NCBI GenBank assembly: GCA_021811505.1
Contig: JAJZOM010000138.1
Coordinates: 1-11,521, forward strand
Direction: 5' to 3'
DNA: 11,521 nucleotides
Source: Thermoplasmata archaeon
GTDB lineage: Archaea > Thermoplasmatota > Thermoplasmata > Thermoplasmatales > Thermoplasmataceae
The notes beneath the pieces are model-generated. The model had not been told where the DNA came from. It saw only the letters and a list, made by a program, of their open reading frames with translations, and made no database searches. Of this stretch, positions 5,914 through 11,521 are shown in pieces (the first letter of the stretch is position 1; each line of letters begins with the position of its first letter). Both the position numbers and the translations under genes were made by a program.

Positions 5914-6978
5914 ATGGCCGACACCCGCAAAGACGGAGTAGCCATTATCATGCCGGTCATCAACGAACGTAAGAATCTTCAGGGACTTCTGCCACTGTTG
6001 GCTGAGTTCAACGTATTCGTTGTGGACGACGGAAGTAATGACGGTACTCAGGAGTTCTGTGAATCTTTGTCCCATGTCCATCTTATAGAACGTGGCAGGA
6101 AAATGGGATTGGTCTCCGCGATTCTTGAAGGCTTCAGGCATGTCCCAGAAAACTGCGAGTATTCCATAGTGCTGGATTCTGATTTTTCACACGATCCGAA
6201 ATACATACCGGAACTGCACAATTATGCGATTAAGAATGAGGCTGATCTTGTAATTGGTTCCAGATACACTCCAGGAGGCAAAAACGGAGACGAGCCTTTA
6301 AGGCGCTTCATAAGTGTATCCGGCAATATAGCATTCAGATCGGCATTCTCTTCCAGAGTTAAAGATGCGACAAGTGGATTCAGAGTTTATTCCAAACGTG
6401 CAATGGCTTTCCTTCTCGCCTCTCAATATGCCGAACCAGTCAGCCCTTCCTACGCCGGTCAGATAGATGTCCTGAGAAGGCTGGAAAGCGCAAAGATGAA
6501 AGTAGCTGAATACCCAATAACATTCTACAGGAGAAAGAATGGTCGCAGCAACCTAAGTAATAGCGACATTATGGGATTCCTGTCACTGCTCATCAGAAAA
6601 GGCAATCTCGTTTCATACGTAATGGTTGGCCTCTCAGGAATACTCGTGAATGAATTGATACTGTCTCTTCTTTTCGGAGTTATGGGTTACCCGGCTGAGT
6701 TATTCTCAATTGAGGTAAGTGTGGTTTCGAATTTCATTCTCAATGATCGACTTACCTTTGGAAAACGTGATTCTATTGTTTCCGAAGTATTCTTTTCCAG
6801 GCTCGCAAGATACAATTTCTACAGTCTAGGAGGCATTGGAATTAATGCTATCGTTTTCTACTTACTGGTTGCCTTGAATGTGGATATATTAATTTCCAAC
6901 TTCGTGGGGATTGTCTTCGCATTCCTGTTCACATATATATCTTCGACATTTTTCGTCTGGGGTGAAAAAATCACTTGA
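5914..6978 (+). CDS. Dolichol-phosphate sugar synthase (DPM1-type GT2) fused to a GtrA-like membrane domain
   Basis: The 354 residues comprise a family 2 glycosyltransferase (about 8-230) and a membrane part (about 232-354). The catalytic domain shows the expected order: AIIMPVINERKNL, FVVDDGSNDGT (35-45), the metal-binding D88-S-D90 within VLDSDFSHDP, VIGSRYTPGG (113-121), and the RKNGRSNL loop. The membrane part has four hydrophobic segments and the GtrA-like motif SNFILNDRLTFGKR. This arrangement and length match the dolichol-phosphate mannose synthase of Pyrococcus furiosus, which moves a sugar from a nucleotide donor onto dolichyl phosphate; mannose or glucose cannot be told apart here. 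The product would feed a lipid-phosphate-dependent transferase, and the next gene, overlapping by 4 bases (TTGA), encodes a likely one. The ATG at 5914 sits about 30 bases after a TATA box, so the mRNA is probably nearly leaderless. Confidence 0.9.
   Translation: MADTRKDGVAIIMPVINERKNLQGLLPLLAEFNVFVVDDGSNDGTQEFCESLSHVHLIERGRKMGLVSAILEGFRHVPENCEYSIVLDSDFSHDPKYIPELHNYAIKNEADLVIGSRYTPGGKNGDEPLRRFISVSGNIAFRSAFSSRVKDATSGFRVYSKRAMAFLLASQYAEPVSPSYAGQIDVLRRLESAKMKVAEYPITFYRRKNGRSNLSNSDIMGFLSLLIRKGNLVSYVMVGLSGILVNELILSLLFGVMGYPAELFSIEVSVVSNFILNDRLTFGKRDSIVSEVFFSRLARYNFYSLGGIGINAIVFYLLVALNVDILISNFVGIVFAFLFTYISSTFFVWGEKIT
6961..6965 (+). promoter_or_regulatory. Shine-Dalgarno site supporting a TTG start
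   Basis: GGTGA, part of the longer GGGGTGA, lies 9 bases before the TTG at 6975 and within the end of the DPM1-type gene. It matches the GGTGA part of the archaeal anti-Shine-Dalgarno complement and supports TTG as the true start. Confidence 0.5.
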
Positions 6979-8849
6979 ATATTGAACCGGAATTCCGCGA
7001 GAAGCTATCGCGAATAGCATTGATAGGCGAGAGTTGTGGTTTAGTAATAACTCCCGGCGTTCTGACATTTTATCTGGGATATGGCCCTCTCTTCTTAATA
7101 ATATTGGAGTCACTGCTAATAATCGCAGGCTTCTTCACTCTTACGCTTGCACTTACTGATCCTTTCCCGAAATGGGCAGATATAAAAATGACCTGGCCTG
7201 TGTTTCTGATATTTTTTATTGCGATTCCCTATGTCTTAACAACCACACCACGTTTTCCGCCTCTTGACTCCTTTGCCGGAATATCAACTATATCTGTCTC
7301 TATAGTCTCTTCGATTTATCTTGGTAAAACTCTTTACGGATTTCACAGGCAATCAACTCCAAAACCGGCACTTGTGTATCTTGTGCTATGTGCGTTGACC
7401 ATAACATGGACGCTGTACCTATGGACTGGTTCACCGCCATTTCCAACAGACGAAATGACCATAGATTATTACGCTGCACATCTGTTTCTATTGGGCTTGA
7501 ATCCGTACAACCCCGCTCTGACTTCCAATGTATACTCATATTACGGTCTCGCATTAAACGGCATTCCTGTAAATCAAATGCTGAACGTATCAACGCCAAT
7601 TCTGACCGGCGGATTCGTTACCGGATTCAGTTACCCTGCATTGTCTCTTCTCGTTTTCATCCCGGCCAACCTTCTCAAGATTTCACCATCGGTTATATTC
7701 GCGCCATTTTACATAGTACCTGTAATAATCATACTTAGGATATACCATCTTAAAAATGACATGAAAATAGCCTTGATCTCATCACTGGTGCTTGTATTGA
7801 ATCCGGCTTATCTTTTACAGATTACTCAAGGAGAACCAGACATTCTATGGGTTATATTCGTGATGCTCTCGCTTATATGTGCGAGGAATCCTTATCTTTC
7901 CGGCATGTTCATTGGTCTCGCTATAGCCGTCAAACAGATACCGGTCTTCCTGATTCCATTTATGATTTATTTCATATACCGGGAATACGGGCGAAAAAAC
8001 TCTGTCCTGTGGATTTTTTCTTCAATCGCTGCTTTTCTTGCGGTCAATCTATATTTCATTGCCTCTTCTCCGATATTTTTTGTGCACGCACTTTTGGCGC
8101 CGGAGTTCCAGCCCATAATTGGAATAGGGTTCGGGCCGTCACAGATTTCATTTCTTAATATATTGCCGGTAAATCATAGTTTCTTCTCCTTGATGGTAAT
8201 TGCGGTCCTGATAGTCAGCCTGGCATTTTACGTAACCTTCTATCGCAGGGTTAGATATGCTTTCCCAGCGTTCCAAATAATCATATTTCTTTTCAATTAT
8301 CGTCTTCTTTCCGGGTATTTAATTTTCTGGCCAATAGTTGCCCTGGTTATACCTGCTGTAATGGTAAACACGAAAACAAAGCAGGGTTCACGCTTATCAT
8401 TGCGCTCAAGTTTAAAAAATATGCCTGCAGCCAAAATAGCAGTCGCAATATTGTGTTTAGGCGTTCTTTCCGTTCCATTTGCCTATAATTATGCAACTCC
8501 GCAGACAACCAGTATAGAACTCAGCAATCTTAACATTGTTGAAATCTCTCACGGTAATGTTACTTCCATATCACTTCAGGTGACTGTGCATTCGTCAAAA
8601 TATTCTCAGATTCCTCTTTACTTTAGAATTACTCCATCAACTTCACTTATTTACATGAACGGTTATCTTTGGACTTCCCATACCAACTCGAATTACATAA
8701 ATGGACAAACTTACAATATCACAATAACTCCATTAGAAGCTGGCCAGGGAATACCCGACAGCGGTTATTACAGGCTTATCGCTTATTATGGTTATAATTA
8801 CGGTTCTGCAGGCTTCGCATTACATTCCGGAAGTTTATCCAAGCAATGA
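6975..8849 (+). CDS. Multi-membrane GT-C-like glycosyltransferase with an external C-terminal domain
   Basis: The 624-residue protein has about a dozen hydrophobic segments and the layout of polyprenyl-phosphate-dependent GT-C enzymes (GT87/DUF2029 or GT39-like). An acidic pair sits in an early external loop (D159-E160 in FPTDEMTIDYYAAHLF), then LGLNPYNP, FSYPALSLLVF (218-228), a GEPD acidic motif (286-289) and GMFIGLAIAVKQIP (310-323) with K320. A last membrane helix (about 487-505) leads into a ~120-residue external tail rich in Ser, Thr and Tyr with two or more sequons (NVT at 528, NIT at 581), which may bind or position the acceptor. The likely role is transfer of a sugar from a lipid-phosphate donor to a glycan, lipid or protein outside the membrane; the donor would come from the preceding gene. 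The TTG start overlaps the previous stop (TTGA) and has a GGTGA site; no ATG lies nearby. The exact family and acceptor are unknown. Confidence 0.75.
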   Translation: MNIEPEFREKLSRIALIGESCGLVITPGVLTFYLGYGPLFLIILESLLIIAGFFTLTLALTDPFPKWADIKMTWPVFLIFFIAIPYVLTTTPRFPPLDSFAGISTISVSIVSSIYLGKTLYGFHRQSTPKPALVYLVLCALTITWTLYLWTGSPPFPTDEMTIDYYAAHLFLLGLNPYNPALTSNVYSYYGLALNGIPVNQMLNVSTPILTGGFVTGFSYPALSLLVFIPANLLKISPSVIFAPFYIVPVIIILRIYHLKNDMKIALISSLVLVLNPAYLLQITQGEPDILWVIFVMLSLICARNPYLSGMFIGLAIAVKQIPVFLIPFMIYFIYREYGRKNSVLWIFSSIAAFLAVNLYFIASSPIFFVHALLAPEFQPIIGIGFGPSQISFLNILPVNHSFFSLMVIAVLIVSLAFYVTFYRRVRYAFPAFQIIIFLFNYRLLSGYLIFWPIVALVIPAVMVNTKTKQGSRLSLRSSLKNMPAAKIAVAILCLGVLSVPFAYNYATPQTTSIELSNLNIVEISHGNVTSISLQVTVHSSKYSQIPLYFRITPSTSLIYMNGYLWTSHTNSNYINGQTYNITITPLEAGQGIPDSGYYRLIAYYGYNYGSAGFALHSGSLSKQ

Positions 8850-8864
8850 GGGGTGGAACATTAA

Positions 8865-8873
8865 TTTATAAAA
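8865..8873 (+). promoter_or_regulatory. TATA box for the TauE/SafE gene
   Basis: TTTATAAAA is centred about 25 bases before ATG 8893, the classic spacing for an archaeal start site at or within a base or two of the ATG. The gene therefore has its own promoter and a probably leaderless mRNA, separate from the glycosyltransferase genes. Confidence 0.7.
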
Positions 8874-8892
8874 TAAGGCGATACGGGGTAGA

Positions 8893-9876
8893 ATGTCGGC
8901 AGTTCTATTCATCCTTGCAAAATTCCTGTTAATAATGGCGGCGGGAGTCATTGCAGGTATTCTGGGTTCCTTGACTGGACTCGGAGGGGCAACAGTTCTT
9001 GTCCCCCTCTTATCGCTGTTCTTCTCTGTTCCTATAATATATGCCACTGGTGCCAGCCTCATATCTACAATTGCCACTTCGGCTGGATCTGCAAGCGCAT
9101 ACACTAAGAAGAAAATAGCCAATGTAAAGATAGGCATTGGGCTTGAAATGGCCACGACTGCAGGAGCCATCGTGGGTTCACTGACTGCAGTGTATGTTTA
9201 TGCACACAACTTTTCATGGACCATATACGTTATTTTTGGAGTGGTGTTGCTAACTTCATTGATTCCGACAATACATCGCGGAAAATATGAAGAACCTCCA
9301 CACAGGCAGGCAGATTGGTGGACAAAAGTCTTCCAGTTGCAGGGCTCATATTATGACGAGAAACTGAAAAAAAATGTGAGTTACACTGGAGTCAGATGGT
9401 GGCTTGCAGAACTTATTATGTTCTTTGCTGGTATAATATCGGGACTTCTTGGCATCGGAAGCGGAGCACTCAAGGTGCTTGGCATGGACTGGGCTATGAA
9501 CCTGCCTATGAAAGTCACTACCACTACAAGCAACTTCATGATAGGTATTACTGCAGCCACCGGGAGCACAATCTACTGGTATGAGGGTTATATCCAGATT
9601 TTCATTGCGGCGGCTACTGCCATAGGTGTTCTTATTGGATCTTACCTTGGTGCAAAGATACTTGTCCGAATCACCAACAAAGACATAAGATGGCTATTTT
9701 TTGCAATTCTGTCTTTTCTGGGAATAGAAATGCTACTCAAGGGCCTGTATCTCGGAAAATACATAGCATATGGACCGACAACGGAAATATACATCTCATC
9801 AGTGTCTGCGGCGCTTATGATTGTCGGACTCTATCTGCATCAGAAAAGAGGTGTTATTATTGGAAAAACAGTATGA
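8893..9876 (+). CDS. TauE/SafE-family membrane transporter
   Basis: The 327 residues form about eight membrane helices in two halves, each opening with the family's glycine-rich motif: GVIAGILGSLTGLGGA (18-33) and GIISGLLGIGSGALK (180-194). Following each are the conserved stretches ATGASLISTIATSAGSASAY and KVTTTTSNFMIGITAATGS. Family members move small anions, often sulfite, sulfoacetate or other sulfur compounds, across the cytoplasmic membrane; the substrate cannot be read from sequence. The central hydrophilic loop between the halves (about 127-168) is long and carries acidic, basic and aromatic residues. The gene has its own leaderless-type promoter and is followed, with an overlap, by a DUF1634 gene, a pairing seen repeatedly in prokaryotes. 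Confidence 0.9.
   Translation: MSAVLFILAKFLLIMAAGVIAGILGSLTGLGGATVLVPLLSLFFSVPIIYATGASLISTIATSAGSASAYTKKKIANVKIGIGLEMATTAGAIVGSLTAVYVYAHNFSWTIYVIFGVVLLTSLIPTIHRGKYEEPPHRQADWWTKVFQLQGSYYDEKLKKNVSYTGVRWWLAELIMFFAGIISGLLGIGSGALKVLGMDWAMNLPMKVTTTTSNFMIGITAATGSTIYWYEGYIQIFIAAATAIGVLIGSYLGAKILVRITNKDIRWLFFAILSFLGIEMLLKGLYLGKYIAYGPTTEIYISSVSAALMIVGLYLHQKRGVIIGKTV
9848..9853 (+). promoter_or_regulatory. Shine-Dalgarno site deciding the DUF1634 start
   Basis: GAGGTG lies 6 bases before TTG 9860, inside the end of the TauE/SafE gene. The GTG at 9851 is part of this site, so it is a poor start candidate. Confidence 0.55.
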
Positions 9877-10252
9877 TATTGATACCATTACGAGCCATAT
9901 ACTGAAGGCGGGAGTCCTGACCAGCCTGTTATTCATCATAACTGGCATAGTTCTGTTATTCATAAATGGCCAGGGAGATAATTATACACTATCTCAGATT
10001 GCAAATTTTAATTCAACGTTCGATTCCAAGTTTATCCCCCTCGTCGGTATAATCCCTGGCATCCTTGCTCTTGATGGAGTATATTATGTCACATTGGGAC
10101 TCTGGATACTAATTTTTACGCCAATAACAGTGGTGTTCACTGCACTATACTCATTTGTATCAAACAGGAATCCTTCGTATGTCGTAATGAGCATCATAGT
10201 CCTGTTTAACCTGTTCTTCGCCATGATTGTAGTTCCGAGGTTGTTGATCTGA
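9860..10252 (+). CDS. DUF1634 family membrane protein, partner of TauE/SafE
   Basis: From TTG 9860 the protein has 130 residues and three hydrophobic segments: GVLTSLLFIITGIVLLF, a middle one around VYYVTLGLWILIFTPITVVF, and the C-terminal VVMSIIVLFNLFFAMIVV. The pattern of an N-terminal helix, then LGLWILIFTP with the conserved Thr-Pro, then a helix near the end, is that of DUF1634 proteins, which commonly lie next to TauE/SafE transporters and are thought to assist them. The function is unknown. Longer starts exist upstream (to 9821), but they lie deep inside the transporter gene; TTG 9860 has a well-placed GAGGTG and overlaps the transporter by 17 bases, as expected for coupled translation. 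Confidence 0.75.
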   Translation: MEKQYDIDTITSHILKAGVLTSLLFIITGIVLLFINGQGDNYTLSQIANFNSTFDSKFIPLVGIIPGILALDGVYYVTLGLWILIFTPITVVFTALYSFVSNRNPSYVVMSIIVLFNLFFAMIVVPRLLI

Positions 10253-10296
10253 CAGCATTATTGAGGCACTGAATTCACAGACTCCGTGAAAAAATG

Positions 10297-10305
10297 TTTA
10301 TTATT
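10297..10305 (+). promoter_or_regulatory. Likely TATA box for the GltD-like oxidoreductase
   Basis: TTTATTATT lies 31-39 bases before ATG 10336 in the 83-base gap after the DUF1634 gene. A start site near 10325 would leave a leader of about 10 bases. A weak AGGGT (10325-10329) sits before the ATG. Confidence 0.45.
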
Positions 10306-10335
10306 GACGGATGGATTTAGGCGCAGGGTCACAGA

Positions 10336-11521
10336 ATGCTTAATTTTGAAAGAGTCAAAATCTCGCAGGAAGACCCCAAAAAGAGGGTTGAAAGCTTCGT
10401 ACTGGAGCCAGTCAAAGAATATAGCGGCAGCGAAGCAGTCGCTGAAGCAAGCAGGTGCATTGGCTGTAATATATGCACACAGGCCTGTCCCGCAAGCCTT
10501 GACATTGGCGGTTATATCAACAGTACGGCAGTCGGAGACCCAGCCCAGACAGTTCGAATAGTTTTTGAAAATTTACCGTTTCCGGCAATCATAGGGAGGG
10601 TATGCACGCATTTGTGCGAAGATATCTGCGTGATGTATGACACAGGTGGTCCCATAGCAATAAGGCATCTGAAGAGATACGCTGCTGATACATTCGCAGA
10701 TTATGGAGAGATACTTAATCTCCCGAAAAAGAAATTCATCGGGAAAAAGGTTGCAGTTATTGGGGGAGGTCCATCCGGCCTTACCGCTGCATATTATCTT
10801 TCTGTACAGGGAATTAAGGTTACCCTGTTCGAGAAGCTCCCTGCATTAGGGGGATTCATGAAGACCGGGATACCGAGATACAGATTGCCACAGGAAGTTC
10901 TGGACAAAGAAATCGGTTTTATAATCTCTCAGGGTGTCGACGTTAAACTAAACACAGACATAGGAAAGGACATAACATTTGATGAAATCTTAAAAGGATA
11001 CGATGCGGTCTACATCTCAGTGGGCAATCAGAAACCACACATGACAGGGACTCCCGGCAGCGATGCGGTTAACGTGCTCCATGCCACGCAATTCCTGAGA
11101 CGAGTGAGCTTTGGGGAAAGAATTGACGTCGGCAAGAATGTGGTTGTCATAGGCGGAGGTTTCACAGCTAACGATTCCGCACGAACATCTATCAGATTTG
11201 GCGCCAAAAACGTGTATATCATGTACAGGCGAAGGGAGATAGATCGCCCGGGATATCCATCCATGAATGCCGATGAGGAAATGGAAGAAACCATTGAAGA
11301 ATTCGTGCATTATATGTGGGAAGTGACCCCATTTGAGTATGTCAAGGAAGGCGACAGAGTCACAAAATTGCGATACTGGCAGAACGAGATGGTCATGGAA
11401 GCCGGTGGGCGAGCTAAACCGGTACCTCAGAAAGATAAAGTTCACGAGATTGATGTTGATTTCATCATAGAAGCGACTGGACAGGAAACGGATTATAAAA
11501 CCGATTTCTTTGTCCAGAACT
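10336..11521 (+). CDS. GltD-like NAD(P)H-dependent iron-sulfur flavoprotein oxidoreductase (3' end outside window)
   Basis: The frame stays open from ATG 10336 to the window edge, giving 395 residues of a protein usually about 450-500 long. The N-terminal region carries a [4Fe-4S]-type set C41-x2-C44-x2-C47-x3-C51 and a second set C90, C94, C98, as in the small subunit of glutamate synthase and its relatives. An FAD-binding Rossmann motif follows ([10 protein letters not shown], 139-148) with [20 protein letters not shown], then an NAD(P)H-binding motif ([14 protein letters not shown], 269-282) and [10 protein letters not shown]. The family moves electrons between NAD(P)H, FAD and iron-sulfur centres; relatives also serve as ferredoxin:NADP reductases or sulfide dehydrogenases. 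No glutamate synthase large subunit is visible, so a glutamate synthase role is not supported. The start is fixed by a stop 18 bases upstream in the same frame. A TATA box lies about 31-39 bases upstream. Confidence 0.9.
   Translation, partial: MLNFERVKISQEDPKKRVESFVLEPVKEYSGSEAVAEASRCIGCNICTQACPASLDIGGYINSTAVGDPAQTVRIVFENLPFPAIIGRVCTHLCEDICVMYDTGGPIAIRHLKRYAADTFADYGEILNLPKKKFIGKKVAVIGGGPSGLTAAYYLSVQGIKVTLFEKLPALGGFMKTGIPRYRLPQEVLDKEIGFIISQGVDVKLNTDIGKDITFDEILKGYDAVYISVGNQKPHMTGTPGSDAVNVLHATQFLRRVSFGERIDVGKNVVVIGGGFTANDSARTSIRFGAKNVYIMYRRREIDRPGYPSMNADEEMEETIEEFVHYMWEVTPFEYVKEGDRVTKLRYWQNEMVMEAGGRAKPVPQKDKVHEIDVDFIIEATGQETDYKTDFFVQN

Noticed and set aside
9821..9859. Upstream start codons for the DUF1634 gene
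   Set aside because: They would extend the overlap with the transporter gene to as much as 56 bases and add residues unlike the family. TTG 9860 has the best-placed ribosome site.
10286..10561. 91-codon open frame on the plus strand
   Set aside because: It overlaps the N-terminal part of the GltD-like gene in another frame. That gene carries the cysteine clusters and Rossmann motifs, while the 91-residue product is basic and featureless.

Overview
The window reads as chromosomal DNA of an archaeon, most likely an aerobic acidophile of the Thermoplasmata (Thermoplasma/Ferroplasma/Cuniculiplasma type). This is inferred from an archaeal-style Rieske/cytochrome b pair, a dolichol-phosphate sugar synthase fused to a GtrA-like membrane part, PdxS with an extra segment, TATA-type promoters placed about 20-40 bases before start codons (leaderless or nearly so), frequent TTG starts and a secreted protein crowded with N-glycosylation sequons. 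No strain can be named from the sequence alone.

Layout. (1) 7-3757, plus strand: a tight four-gene unit of Rieske iron-sulfur protein, long cytochrome b, a degenerate crotonase-fold protein and a membrane-anchored Asn/Ser/Thr-rich protein with 17 sequons. Adjacent genes overlap by 1 and 8 bases or are 1 base apart, and a T-rich terminator follows. (2) 3758-4015: a convergent intergenic stretch with a TATA-like element followed by a short tRNA-5'-half-like sequence. (3) 4016-5773, minus strand: pdxS followed by a DUF92 membrane protein. (4) 5774-5913: a divergent promoter region. (5) 5914-8849, plus strand: a DPM1/GtrA-type glycosyltransferase and an overlapping GT-C-like multi-membrane glycosyltransferase. 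(6) 8893-10252, plus strand: a TauE/SafE transporter and a DUF1634 membrane protein. (7) 10336 to the window end: a GltD-like iron-sulfur flavoprotein oxidoreductase, cut off by the window edge.

How they fit. The first unit encodes the core of a quinol-oxidising bc-type complex plus two unexplained partners. These partners, one soluble and one outside the membrane, are the best candidates for something undescribed. The glycosyltransferase pair could make and use a lipid-linked sugar outside the membrane, where the sequon-rich protein would also be located; this link is inference. PdxS makes pyridoxal phosphate; its usual partner PdxT is not in the window. TauE/SafE plus DUF1634 is a recurrent pair for export or uptake of small anions, often sulfur compounds. 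I found no CRISPR array, insertion sequence, phage gene, rRNA or complete tRNA.
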